A stretch of 64,000 nucleotides of DNA, taken from positions 1 through 64,000 of the forward strand of contig DYID01000020.1 of assembly GCA_020723805.1 (NCBI GenBank), written 5' to 3'. This DNA comes from Anaerolinea sp. (GTDB lineage: Bacteria > Chloroflexota > Anaerolineae > Anaerolineales > Villigracilaceae). Position numbers and translations under genes: made by a program. This document shows, in pieces, positions 44,487 through 52,932 of the stretch; position 1 is the first letter of the stretch; every line of letters begins with the position of its first letter. Under the pieces are notes generated by a model. That model was not told the origin of the DNA, did no database searches, and worked only from the letters and a program-made list of their open reading frames with translations.

Positions 44487-44813
44487 TCAGATTACAACGG
44501 CTTGCTCTTTTATGATCTGCTGCCAGAAAGGAGATACTTTTTTGAACTTGATTTCGTCTGGCGTAAAGCCCTGCGCCTGAACAGGCTCCAAAATCCGTGC
44601 GGCGGCTATGCCGAGCAGTTCCAGCCGCTGGCGGTGATTGTATTTTTCCCAATCGTCTGAAATTACAATGAGGTCAATATCGCTTCCTTCATGCGCCGCG
44701 CCAGCCACCTGTGAACCGTAAAGCAAAACACGCGTGGGACGGATGCCCATTTTCTGAAGTTGCAAGCGATAGCGTTTTATTACTTGCTTAAGTTCGGGTG
44801 CTGCTTTAACCAT
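44487..44813 (-). CDS. MNT-type minimal nucleotidyltransferase (antitoxin of HEPN/MNT pair)
   Basis: 108 residues. Nucleotidyltransferase motif GSQVAGAAHEGSDIDLIVIS holds the GSx10DxD active site. In HEPN/MNT modules such proteins neutralise the HEPN partner, in some cases by adenylylating it. It overlaps the HEPN gene by 34 bp, the HEPN gene being upstream. The mobile, repeat-flanked position fits an accessory module. Confidence 0.88.
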   Translation of the reverse strand: MVKAAPELKQVIKRYRLQLQKMGIRPTRVLLYGSQVAGAAHEGSDIDLIVISDDWEKYNHRQRLELLGIAAARILEPVQAQGFTPDEIKFKKVSPFWQQIIKEQAVVI

Positions 44814-45172
44814 TGGATCAATTCCGCGGTTTGGGTCAAGTAATCTTTAGCGACAGATTTTGGATATTCCTTCAATGCGCGCTGCAGGTCATCCGGATAA
44901 CGCGTAGGGATACTGGCAGTATTAATTTTGCCGATAAAATCGAGATATTGCGCCGGCATTTTCAATTCGCATTTCCTAACAAGATAAATGAGGTCATGTG
45001 TTTTAATTGGAACAGATTGGGTTACTTCAGCCACATGCGCTTTGAGCATCTTTTCCAATGCCAGATGGCAAAGAAAGATGACGTACAGATAACGTCCCGT
45101 CGCCAGCATGTGATGGGCGGTTTCAACATCATATTCTGCCAGAGCAATCCAATTGGCGGTGTCTTTGCGCAC
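44780..45172 (-). CDS. HEPN-domain protein (toxin of HEPN/MNT pair)
   Basis: 130 residues, all-helical HEPN fold: an N-terminal WIALAEYDVETAHHMLATGRY and then CHLALEKMLKAHVAEV and THDLIYLVRKCEL. Family members are often RNases with an Rx4-6H motif. No clear Rx4-6H is seen here, so catalytic activity is uncertain. Paired with the downstream nucleotidyltransferase. Confidence 0.86.
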   Translation of the reverse strand: MRKDTANWIALAEYDVETAHHMLATGRYLYVIFLCHLALEKMLKAHVAEVTQSVPIKTHDLIYLVRKCELKMPAQYLDFIGKINTASIPTRYPDDLQRALKEYPKSVAKDYLTQTAELIQWLKQHPNLSK

Positions 45173-45232
45173 GACTGAAAAACCTTGATTGAATTATACC
45201 CCGTGCTTGATGGAGTAAAACCGGGATTCTTC

Positions 45233-45979
45233 TCACGGCACCGTCGGTACTCTGAAGATCAATCCCACCACATAGCCTGCCAGCGCGCTGACCGTGCCAA
45301 TGATTGCCATCTCCAGCCCGCTGCGGAAGGGTTTGCCGACCGTTACGCGGGCTTTGTAGAAGCCGACGAGGAACAAGGTCAGGGCGGCGATGAGGACCGA
45401 GAAAACGATGCTCAGTTTCACGGTCCAGAAGAAGAACGGGAAGAGGGGGATGAACGAGCCGAGCAGGGCGGAGAATCCCACCAGCAGGGCGGAGTTGAGC
45501 GCCCGCGACTTTTCCGGCGGCGTCAACTGAAATTCCTCCGACATCATTACGTTGACCCACACGTCCGGGTTGGAGGTGATGACCTCCACAATCTTGTCGA
45601 GCGTCTCGCCGTCGAAGCCCTTTTTGCGGTAGATGTCGCGGATTTCTTCGACTTCCACGTCGGGGGCAAGATGAATGTGGCGGTATTCGCGCTCGCGTTC
45701 GCTGTGATAGAGGTCGTTTTCCGCCAATGTGGAAGTGTAGGCGACCGCGCCCATCGAAATGGATTCGGCAAAGGTCGCCGCCAGTCCCGCCGCGATGACG
45801 ATGCGGACATCGGCTGTGGCGGCGGCGACGCCGAGGATGACGCCCAGCACGTTGACCAGCCCATCCTGCCCGCCGAGAATCACATTGGCAAGGTGAAACT
45901 CACCGTGATGCGGATCGTGGTGGTCGTGCCAGCGCACCTGCTGGATGATTTTGCTGTGTCCATGTTCTGTGTTCGACAT
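45233..45979 (-). CDS. VIT1/CCC1-family membrane protein, putative Fe/Mn transporter
   Basis: 248 residues with about five membrane helices. After a His/Asp-rich N-terminus (HDHHDPHHGEFHLAN) come DGLVNVLGVILGVAAATAD and GLAATFAESISMGAVAY, the family metal-pathway signatures. An acidic/His loop follows (SEREREYRHI). Likely exports or stores Fe2+/Mn2+. A CDF metal transporter lies just upstream on the same strand, so the two may share a metal-detoxification role. Confidence 0.88.
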   Translation of the reverse strand: MSNTEHGHSKIIQQVRWHDHHDPHHGEFHLANVILGGQDGLVNVLGVILGVAAATADVRIVIAAGLAATFAESISMGAVAYTSTLAENDLYHSEREREYRHIHLAPDVEVEEIRDIYRKKGFDGETLDKIVEVITSNPDVWVNVMMSEEFQLTPPEKSRALNSALLVGFSALLGSFIPLFPFFFWTVKLSIVFSVLIAALTLFLVGFYKARVTVGKPFRSGLEMAIIGTVSALAGYVVGLIFRVPTVP

Positions 45980-46017
45980 AGATTTATTCGATATGTCAAA
46001 TGGAATTTTCCATCATC

Positions 46018-46060
46018 CCTTGCCCCTCTCCCAAATAAAGAGGGGTTGGGGTGAGGGGAA
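46018..46060. repeat. CCCTCTCCC-type interspersed palindrome
   Basis: TGCCCCTCTCCC, a short spacer, AGAGGGG, then TTGGGGTGAGGGGAAG. It lies between the VIT and CDF genes. Related copies occur in fmt (30657-30688) and before thrS (63178-63219). Confidence 0.7.
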
Positions 46061-46079
46061 GCCACGCGGAAGACGACGC

Positions 46080-47015
46080 TTACCGATCCAGATACATATC
46101 TTTCATCGAGAGTTCGTCTTCGGCGGGTTCGAGATGCGTGAAGACCGTCACCGCGCCGCCCAGGGAGGAGCGAATATCGTCCTCGAAGTCTTCCACGATG
46201 TGATGCGCGTCGTGAACGGTGGTATCACCTGGCACGAGCACATGCACCGAGATGAACCGGCGCGCCGCCGCCTGCCGTGTGCGCAGGGCATGGAATCCCA
46301 CGCCTTTTTCCTGATACTTTGCCATGACATCCTGAATGAGCCTTTGTTCGTTCTCAGGCAGTGCCGCGTCCATGAGACCCATCACCGAGCGGCGGATGAG
46401 TTGAAATCCCGTCCAGAGAATGTTGAGCGCAACCAGAATGGCAACGAGCGGATCGAGCGCATCCCAGCCCGTAACGCCTGCCAGCGCAACGCCGACAATC
46501 ACCCCCACCGAAGTCCACACATCGGTCATCAGGTGACGCGCATCCGCTTCGAGCGTGATGGAGTTCCGTTTCCTGCCCGCCTCGAGCAGAATGCGCGCAA
46601 CGCTGAAATTGACCAGCGACGCGACGACCGAAACCCCCAGACCGACGCCCAATTGTTCGATTGGGCGCGGCTCGATCAATCTTTGCACAGCCGTAACCAA
46701 AATGGCAATCGCCGCGCCGAAGATGAGTATCCCTTCCGTGACGCTGGCGAAATACTCCGCCTTGCTGTGACCGTACACGTGGTCTTCATCAGCGGGGCGC
46801 GCCGCGATGGAGAGCATGGTCAACGCCATGAGCGCACCCGCCAGGTTGACCAGCGACTCGATGGCATCGGAGAGCAAGCCCACGGAACCCGTCAAAAAGT
46901 AGGCGGCGGTTTTGAGCGTGATGGTCGCCACAGCCGCACCCACCGAAAGCCAGGCAAAGCGGGTCAGCGAAGCGCGGTCCTTCAACAGGTCGGTTTTATT
47001 TCGTTTCTCTGACAT
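46080..47015 (-). CDS. Cation diffusion facilitator transporter
   Basis: 311 residues from MSEKRNKTDLL; the tracked ORF starts 5 codons earlier. Six membrane helices in the first ~210 residues include SVGLLSDAIESLVNLAGA and ARPADEDHVYGHSKAEYFAS (the conserved HxxGHxxxE region). The C-terminal cytoplasmic domain is ferredoxin-like (VLVPGDTTVHDAHHIVEDFEDDI). It exports divalent metals in exchange for protons. The metal cannot be assigned; the first site reads SDAIES rather than the usual DxxHxxxD. Confidence 0.92.
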   Translation of the reverse strand: MSEKRNKTDLLKDRASLTRFAWLSVGAAVATITLKTAAYFLTGSVGLLSDAIESLVNLAGALMALTMLSIAARPADEDHVYGHSKAEYFASVTEGILIFGAAIAILVTAVQRLIEPRPIEQLGVGLGVSVVASLVNFSVARILLEAGRKRNSITLEADARHLMTDVWTSVGVIVGVALAGVTGWDALDPLVAILVALNILWTGFQLIRRSVMGLMDAALPENEQRLIQDVMAKYQEKGVGFHALRTRQAAARRFISVHVLVPGDTTVHDAHHIVEDFEDDIRSSLGGAVTVFTHLEPAEDELSMKDMYLDR

Positions 47016-47102
47016 AAAATGATGATACATCCCCTCGGCACACTTGAGAATGGACGAAAGTCACAAATCAAAAAGCATGCCGCGCCAAGCAACAGCAGAC
47101 GT

Positions 47103-49319
47103 TCAAAACATCATTCTTTGCGCGCCGGACTTTTCCAGCGGGTCGCTGGCGATTTGTTCCTCGAAGGTCTCGCGCGTCAGCACGGGCAATTCAATCAGGG
47201 TTCGCAACAAACGATATTTGACAAGGCGATACTTCTTCAGGCGCGCCGCCAGAGCAGGGTCGCGTTCGGCTTTGTATTCGATCAGCCCCGCCCGTCCGCC
47301 GGGGATGACGATGATGGTGCGCTCCGGCGGATAAGGCGTCTCCTCCAATGCCCGCCCAATCAAAGCGGAAGCAAGAACATAGAACGCACGCACCACGCCG
47401 CCGTTTTCATCCTCCCAGAGATAATTTCTCCCTGCCGGACGGGTGACGTAATTCAGCCGCTTGCCGATTGCCTCGAGCAGAGCCGTGACCGTGTGCAACT
47501 CCCTGCGCCGCACGGCAGCGACATCTTCCGGGCGCAAGACGAACGCCGCTCCCTGCCGCAGGGCATACGAGTCCAGCACGGCGTAGATCATCCCTTTGGA
47601 GGGCGTAAGCAGACCGGGAAAACGGGGATACACATCGTCTTCGATTTCGATGTAAATGCTGTTGGGATTCTTTTGCAGAAAAGTGACAACGGCAACCTCC
47701 ACACGGTCCGCAAGCGATTCGCCGCTTGCCGCCGTCAGCCCCCACAACCCCGTCTCGACGCCCTCCCCGCTCGAATAATGGACGAACCGTTCATCCTCCA
47801 GCAGCGCCTTTTGAATGACCGACTGCGTCAGGCGCAGCGCCTCATCGAATTCGCGCTCCTTTTTCTTCAGAGCGTGCGCCTCTGCCAGCGCAATCAATCC
47901 TGCTGCATGAAGGTGCAGATACCCCACCGGCTCGCCGCGTTCGGTCAAATATGCAACCATCGCTTCGCGCACCAGAGCGGTATCCGCTTCATTCGCCTCA
48001 CGTTTCAGAGTCTCGCCGCGCCGCCAGACCACCTGCACGGCGTCGTGTTCCGTGCGCAGGGCAAGCGAGGTCAGATCGAAGCCGGCGGCGCTCGCGGCGG
48101 TGAGAGCCGAAGTGAGGAACGCCGGCTCGGGTTCGGGCAGGAGACCCAAAAACGGCGTCCCCAGCGGAAGCAGTTCGAAGAGATGCGAAAACGCCGCATA
48201 TAACGCGGTGGCATTCCATGCCCAGTCGTAACGGCGGCGGCGCAGCGCCACCTTGAACGGTTCCACCGCCTCGCGCCCCCACAGCCACCCCGCCCACAGC
48301 GCCGAGAGCGTCCAAAACGCTTGATTCGGACGCGGCACCGCCCCAATGACCGCCGCAATCGGAATCTCCTTTTTGACTTCACGCGCCAACTCTTTGAGAC
48401 GCCCCTCATAGAGACAAATCCCCCCGCTCTCTGGAAGTTTACGGGGCCACGCTTCAAGCGGGACGCCGGAACCTGTCTCTGCCCACAGGCTTTGTCCACG
48501 CTCGAGCATCATCCACAGATTGTGTTCGCGAAACTGAGCGGGAATGTTGAGTTGTTTGGGGCGCGGTCTTTCGGAGGGATGCCCCCAGAGGGTGTTGCCC
48601 GCGTCACAGACGACCAGCAGCAGGGCACTCAAGGCGCGTTTTCGTTCGGGCGATAACCGCAGCGAGTCGAGGCGGTTGATGACGGTGGTCAGGAAATACA
48701 GGGGACGCGGCAGGTAATGGGAAATCGCTTCTTCCGCGTAGATGCGGTCTTCGTCGTCGAGCGCCGCCACCCGTTCGAAGGCACGCGAGCGGTGCAGGCT
48801 GTCGGTGGCGGCAATCTTCTTGGCGCGATCGACATCCTGTGGAGCGGCGAGGCGTTCGCCCGCATCGCCGCAATGCGGACAGGTGTAGATGCGGGCGTAG
48901 GGCGTGTCTTCGCCTTTGCGCCAGAGGAAGGCTTCCGCCTGAATTTCACGTTCGCATTTTTCACAGGGGGTGAGGTAGAGGGATTGGAGATGCACGCCGA
49001 GGCGTTCCTCGCCTTTTTTGGAGGTCTCCAGTTCGGAGAGGGCGGCTTTGAAATCCGCTTCGGCGGGAGGCTGGGCGGCGGTCTCCAGCAGGAAGCGGGT
49101 GATGGGGTTGTTGACGGTGACGAGGACGCGGTAACCGGCGCGGGCGGCTTCGAGGGTCAGGCGGGGGGAAAAGCCGAAAGGGTCGAGCACCCAAGCGCCG
49201 GGTCCGGCGTGAAGCGGGAGCCAGCGCGAGACCACTCCCTCTTCCAGCGGAGGCGTGAAGCGCGAGAGCGGACCGGGGTCCGCCGGCTTCGTTCCGGGGA
49301 GGTAGGGTTGAGGCTGCAT
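47103..49319 (-). CDS. Degenerate DNA-methylase-like protein with zinc ribbon
   Basis: 738 residues from ATG 49319; the tracked ORF uses a TTG two codons earlier. The N-terminus has a SAM-site-like WVLDPFGFSPRLTLEAARAGYRVLVTVNNP. CEKC and CPHC (~125-155) could form a zinc ribbon. IGAVPRPNQAFWTLSALWAGWLWG resembles the catalytic PPYYDxxxYxELSDFFYVWL block of DUF1156-type DNA methylases, but the PPY is lost. Methyl transfer is therefore doubtful; DNA binding or substrate recognition is more likely. It starts 10 bp after the PLD nuclease gene. The family assignment is tentative. Confidence 0.6.
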   Translation of the reverse strand: MQPQPYLPGTKPADPGPLSRFTPPLEEGVVSRWLPLHAGPGAWVLDPFGFSPRLTLEAARAGYRVLVTVNNPITRFLLETAAQPPAEADFKAALSELETSKKGEERLGVHLQSLYLTPCEKCEREIQAEAFLWRKGEDTPYARIYTCPHCGDAGERLAAPQDVDRAKKIAATDSLHRSRAFERVAALDDEDRIYAEEAISHYLPRPLYFLTTVINRLDSLRLSPERKRALSALLLVVCDAGNTLWGHPSERPRPKQLNIPAQFREHNLWMMLERGQSLWAETGSGVPLEAWPRKLPESGGICLYEGRLKELAREVKKEIPIAAVIGAVPRPNQAFWTLSALWAGWLWGREAVEPFKVALRRRRYDWAWNATALYAAFSHLFELLPLGTPFLGLLPEPEPAFLTSALTAASAAGFDLTSLALRTEHDAVQVVWRRGETLKREANEADTALVREAMVAYLTERGEPVGYLHLHAAGLIALAEAHALKKKEREFDEALRLTQSVIQKALLEDERFVHYSSGEGVETGLWGLTAASGESLADRVEVAVVTFLQKNPNSIYIEIEDDVYPRFPGLLTPSKGMIYAVLDSYALRQGAAFVLRPEDVAAVRRRELHTVTALLEAIGKRLNYVTRPAGRNYLWEDENGGVVRAFYVLASALIGRALEETPYPPERTIIVIPGGRAGLIEYKAERDPALAARLKKYRLVKYRLLRTLIELPVLTRETFEEQIASDPLEKSGAQRMMF

Positions 49320-49329
49320 CGGCAAAACA

Positions 49330-50181
49330 TCACCTAACCTTTCTCCAAATTCCTGTGCCTATATGTTCGATAAATCCAAGTTTATGCAAAATCTGCAATT
49401 GCTGTCTGATCTTTGCCCTGATATTCAAATTCTGCGGGTAGTGTTGCTTGAACTTATTCTCGTATCCGTAAATTTCCCGGTTGGTAAACCTGTCTTCTGG
49501 GAGCGCGCTGTAAACCAGTTCAAGCCAGCCAACCAAGTCTGCTTTTGTTGGCTTTGGACGCTGAAGTTTGTTCGCTTTTCCCAAAAATGTTTCTTTCAGT
49601 TTTTTGAGTTCAGAATCCTTTGCCAGCCTACGCTCGCGCAATTTTTCATGTTGGCACAGCTCCGCAAACAGGGCAATAAACTCATCATCAGGTACGACTC
49701 TGTCGGGATGGTACTTTAGCCTGTTGTATGTGCTGTATATCTCCGATACGATTTCTGCTTGAACATTGTCTCTGATAACTACATTCGCTTCAATGTTTGA
49801 TGTTAGCCCGCGCCGTGTCAAATTTGACGAGCCAATAATTGCTGTAGCGGTATGGTCATCTCTCATCAAATACATTTTGGGGTGGTATATCGCCGAAGCG
49901 CTTCGAGATGCAAAACACAGTAGAGAGACTTGTGAAGTTTCATGGGTCAAGTCATATAATTTTTTTATAGCAGAGGGATCGGTAGCGCGCACATCCATAC
50001 CCACAAGAAATTCAACATAGGCGCCTGCAGCCAGCGCTGTCTGTACTGAAGGCATGATTTGCAATAAACCGTCGCTTGACACAAATGCCACGGCAATGCG
50101 AACATCATTCGCTGCTTTAATAGAAGAGACAAGCTCAGCGGCAGTGTTGTGTTCGACATTATCTATCATTTGGAGTTGCAT
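49330..50181 (-). CDS. Phospholipase D-like nuclease with C-terminal winged helix
   Basis: 283 residues. One PLD motif, YHPKMYLMRDD then IIGSSNLTRRG (~97-123), has the His-Lys and Gly-Ser-x-Asn elements. One motif per chain implies a dimeric active site, as in PLD-type restriction nucleases. The C-terminal ~30 residues, LQILHKLGFIEHIGTGIW, look like the winged-helix module of some restriction enzymes. It is the upstream partner of the methylase-like gene. Local AT content is higher than its neighbours', hinting at transfer. Restriction or defence is the likely role; toxin or repair is possible. Confidence 0.82.
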   Translation of the reverse strand: MQLQMIDNVEHNTAAELVSSIKAANDVRIAVAFVSSDGLLQIMPSVQTALAAGAYVEFLVGMDVRATDPSAIKKLYDLTHETSQVSLLCFASRSASAIYHPKMYLMRDDHTATAIIGSSNLTRRGLTSNIEANVVIRDNVQAEIVSEIYSTYNRLKYHPDRVVPDDEFIALFAELCQHEKLRERRLAKDSELKKLKETFLGKANKLQRPKPTKADLVGWLELVYSALPEDRFTNREIYGYENKFKQHYPQNLNIRAKIRQQLQILHKLGFIEHIGTGIWRKVR

Positions 50182-50323
50182 ATGCGAACCTGTTGTATTG
50201 TTGCTCTCAAAAGTTGCCTATAAATTATCTCGCCTTACGTGTTAGCACGAGCTGTATCTCGTATTTTCGGGCGACCTAAATTCCCATGCGGGGATAATGT
50301 GCCAGCGGCATAAACAAACTGCA

Positions 50324-51475
50324 CTATGGAATGGCGCCCAAGAGCGGCGCGCAGACGATGTCATAGTATTCGAGTTCGACGGCTTTGTTTTGTTCGGCGT
50401 AGGCAGCGGCTTCCTTGCCGATGTTGCGGACGTTGTCGAGTTCGGCGCGTACCTGGTAGGGCCAGTAGCGGGGAATGACCATACGTGGGTCGTTGACGTA
50501 GCCTTCGGGGAGATAGGAGGGACGGGCGGGGTCGGGCTGGTCGGCGAGGGGAATCCAGTTGTACATGACCGGTCCGCGCGGATTGACGGTGAAGCCGAGG
50601 CGGTAGCCGTATTCGCGGGCGATTTGCACGGGACGGATGCCGAAACCGCCGCCGGGCCAGATGATGGCAACCGGGGTTTTGTGGAAGTTCTGCTGAAGGT
50701 CGGCGATGGACTTTTCGAATTCGGTGCGGATGAATTCGTCGGTGGAGGCGTCGGTCATGTTGATGTTGTGGATGTAGCCGTGCGATTGATGGTCCACCCA
50801 GCCTTCGGCTTCGAGGGCGATGTTGTCCTGCAGGGCGATGGCGCGGGGTCCGTCTTCGGCGCTGATCCAGGAGTTGACGACCACCCAGCCCCATTGTTCG
50901 TAATAGGGGCGGAAGTGGGTGTTGAAGTTTTCGCCGGTGCGGCGGTCGTCCTGAATGAGGAGGACGGAACGCGGAGGAATGTAGGCATTGTGGTCGAGGA
51001 AGTCTGCCAGTTGTGCGGCGCTGATGGCTTGAAAGCCCTGCTCGTGCAGGTCGTTCATCATGTGCTGGAAGTCTTCGACGGTGATGTCGTTGGCGGTCAC
51101 ATCCGCCGCGTCTCTTTTGATGCCGTGAAGCATGACGACCATGACAACGGTGCCGGGGGCGGCGTTATCCGATTTCCATTTGTTGTAGAGGTAGCGGCAA
51201 GTGTCGGCTTCGTAGGTGTGCGGGGTGTCGAGGGGGTTGAGGCGGGCGGTGGTGAAGGGCGCCGGCAGGGCAGGCGGGGTGCGGACGGCGGTCGGTGAGG
51301 GGATGGGGGTATCGGTGGGCGCGGGGGTGGCAGTGGGCTGGAGGGCGGCGAGGGCGGTCTGGTATGCCTGCGTGGAGAGGGCGCTCACGTCGAGGGTGGG
51401 GGCGGAGGCTTGAGGCGCGCACGCGCTCAATAGGATGGCGAGCAGGAGGAGGGTAGGGGTGAGGCGGGAGGGCAT
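50324..51475 (-). CDS. Polysaccharide deacetylase-like lipoprotein
   Basis: About 383 residues from MPSRLTPTLLLL; upstream ATG/TTG codons lie in a repeat array. A lipoprotein signal peptide ends LLSAC near residue 18, followed by a Thr/Pro-rich spacer (~45-75). The NodB-like domain has VVMLHGI, LIQDDRRTG in place of TFDDG (one metal Asp kept), and the metal His motif HQSHGYIHN. Probably removes acetyl groups from a cell-surface glycan; the altered first motif lowers certainty. No strong ribosome site is seen. Confidence 0.8.
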   Translation of the reverse strand: MPSRLTPTLLLLAILLSACAPQASAPTLDVSALSTQAYQTALAALQPTATPAPTDTPIPSPTAVRTPPALPAPFTTARLNPLDTPHTYEADTCRYLYNKWKSDNAAPGTVVMVVMLHGIKRDAADVTANDITVEDFQHMMNDLHEQGFQAISAAQLADFLDHNAYIPPRSVLLIQDDRRTGENFNTHFRPYYEQWGWVVVNSWISAEDGPRAIALQDNIALEAEGWVDHQSHGYIHNINMTDASTDEFIRTEFEKSIADLQQNFHKTPVAIIWPGGGFGIRPVQIAREYGYRLGFTVNPRGPVMYNWIPLADQPDPARPSYLPEGYVNDPRMVIPRYWPYQVRAELDNVRNIGKEAAAYAEQNKAVELEYYDIVCAPLLGAIP

Positions 51476-51480
51476 GAGGG

Positions 51481-51607
51481 AGGTATCAGTCATCAATAAT
51501 CAGTTATCAGTGAGCAGTGAGCAGTGATCAGTTATCAGTGAGCAGTGATCAGTGAGCAGTGGTGCGAGAGAAAAATCGTCAATCGAAAATCGCAAATCGA
51601 AAATCGA
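51481..51607. repeat. Heptanucleotide arrays between ino1 and the deacetylase gene
   Basis: About eleven AGTNANC-type units (AGTCATC, AGTTATC, AGTGAGC, AGTGATC) followed by about five ATCGAAA/ATCGCAA units. The array fills the whole intergenic space, touching the ino1 stop and the start region of the deacetylase gene. Confidence 0.9.
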
Positions 51608-51608
51608 A

Positions 51609-52694
51609 TTATTCTTCCGATTTGCCCGAAATGAAGTCTTCCACTTTTTGTTTGGCGATTTCGTCGCGGAATTGGACCGGCGGGGTCTTGAAGAAGTAGG
51701 AGGAGGGTCCGATGATGGGACCGGCAAGTTCGCGGTCGAGGGCAAGTTTGGCGCAGCGGATGGCGTCAATCATCACGCCGGCAGAGTTGGGGCTGTCCCA
51801 CACTTCGAGTTTGACTTCGACGTTGAGCGGCACGTTGCCGAAGGTGGTGCCTTCCATGCGGATGTATGCCCATTTGCGGTCGGTCAGCCAGGGAACGTGG
51901 TCGGAGGGACCGACATGGACGTTATCGGGGTCGAGTTCGTAGGGGATCATGCTGGTGACGGCGTTGGTCTTGGAGATTTTTTTGCTTTCGAGGCGTTCGC
52001 GTTCGAGCATGTTGAGGAAGTCGGTGTTGCCGCCGAAGTTGAGCTGGTAGGTGCGCTCGATTTTGACGCCGCGGTCAATGAAGAGGGTGGCGAGTTGGCG
52101 GTGCAGGATGGTGGCGCCCACCTGGCTTTTGATGTCGTCGCCGAGGATGGGAAGCCCGGCGTCGGCAAAGCGCTTGCCCCAGTATTCGGAGGAGGCGATG
52201 AAGACCGGGATGCCGTTGACAAAGGCGCAGCCGGCTTCGATTGCCTGCTCCACGTACCATTTGGTCGCCATTTCGGAGCCGACCGGCAGGAAGTTGACAA
52301 CCACGTCGGTTTTGGTCTCGCGCAGCAGGCGGACAATATCGGCGGTGGGACCGGGTGCCTTTTGGATGATGCCGCTGAGATATTTGCCGAGTCCGTCGTG
52401 GGTCATGCCGCGCACGACGGGGGCGTTGAGGTGCGGGACTTCGGCAAATTTGTAGGTGTTGTTGGGTTCGGCAAAGATGGCTTCGGAGAGGTCCTTGCCG
52501 ACTTTGGTAACGTTCACGTCAATGCCGAGGGTGAACTCAATGTCGCGGATGTGGTAATCCGCCAGTTGGGGGTGCATGATGCCGGGAATGACATCGTCCT
52601 TTTTGGCGTTTTTGTAGAATTGCACTCCCTGGACGAGAGAGGATGCACAGTTTCCCACGCCGATGATGGCGACGCGTACCTTTTTGTGTGGCAT
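51609..52694 (-). CDS. ino1: Inositol-3-phosphate synthase
   Basis: 361 residues from [15 protein letters not shown], with AAGGAG upstream; the tracked ORF begins 36 codons earlier. It converts glucose-6-phosphate to inositol-3-phosphate with NAD. Visible: the Rossmann loop [49 protein letters not shown] and the substrate Lys region [18 protein letters not shown]. The length matches the short actinobacterial/archaeal form. It implies inositol lipids or soluble inositol solutes. Confidence 0.94.
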   Translation of the reverse strand: MPHKKVRVAIIGVGNCASSLVQGVQFYKNAKKDDVIPGIMHPQLADYHIRDIEFTLGIDVNVTKVGKDLSEAIFAEPNNTYKFAEVPHLNAPVVRGMTHDGLGKYLSGIIQKAPGPTADIVRLLRETKTDVVVNFLPVGSEMATKWYVEQAIEAGCAFVNGIPVFIASSEYWGKRFADAGLPILGDDIKSQVGATILHRQLATLFIDRGVKIERTYQLNFGGNTDFLNMLERERLESKKISKTNAVTSMIPYELDPDNVHVGPSDHVPWLTDRKWAYIRMEGTTFGNVPLNVEVKLEVWDSPNSAGVMIDAIRCAKLALDRELAGPIIGPSSYFFKTPPVQFRDEIAKQKVEDFISGKSEE

Positions 52695-52785
52695 GTGTTT
52701 CGATACTCCTTTTGTGTAGTTTCTATCAGGATTGTACCCGCTTTGGGCGGCGAGCGTGTTTTCAAGAGTGACCGATCTTTTAGGC

Positions 52786-52885
52786 TTAGCCACAGAGTGC
52801 ATAGAGATTTTGAGTTTTTTCTCAGAGAACTCTGCGGGCTCTGTGGCAAAGAAAGGTTTAGCCCATCCTTTTAGCCGCTCTCATA
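52786..52885. repeat. Dispersed palindromic repeat, copy 2
   Basis: TTAGCCACAGAGTG at the left and GGGCTCTGTGGC inside, ending TTTAGCCCAT; counterpart of 29741-29845. It fills the gap between divergent ino1 and the histidine kinase gene. A TATAAT lies at 52920-52925. Confidence 0.8.
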
Positions 52886-52932
52886 TTTCCGCCGGCGGGC
52901 TGTGGGTGCGCGGGTGTTGTATAATTCAAGCC

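Noticed and set aside
47103-50181. DISARM or other named defence system
   Set aside because: A PLD nuclease and a methylase-like protein are present, but no helicase (DrmA) or DUF1998 protein is seen, so no named system can be claimed.
51481-51607. CRISPR array
   Set aside because: Units are 7 bp, contiguous and without spacers; no cas gene is in the window.
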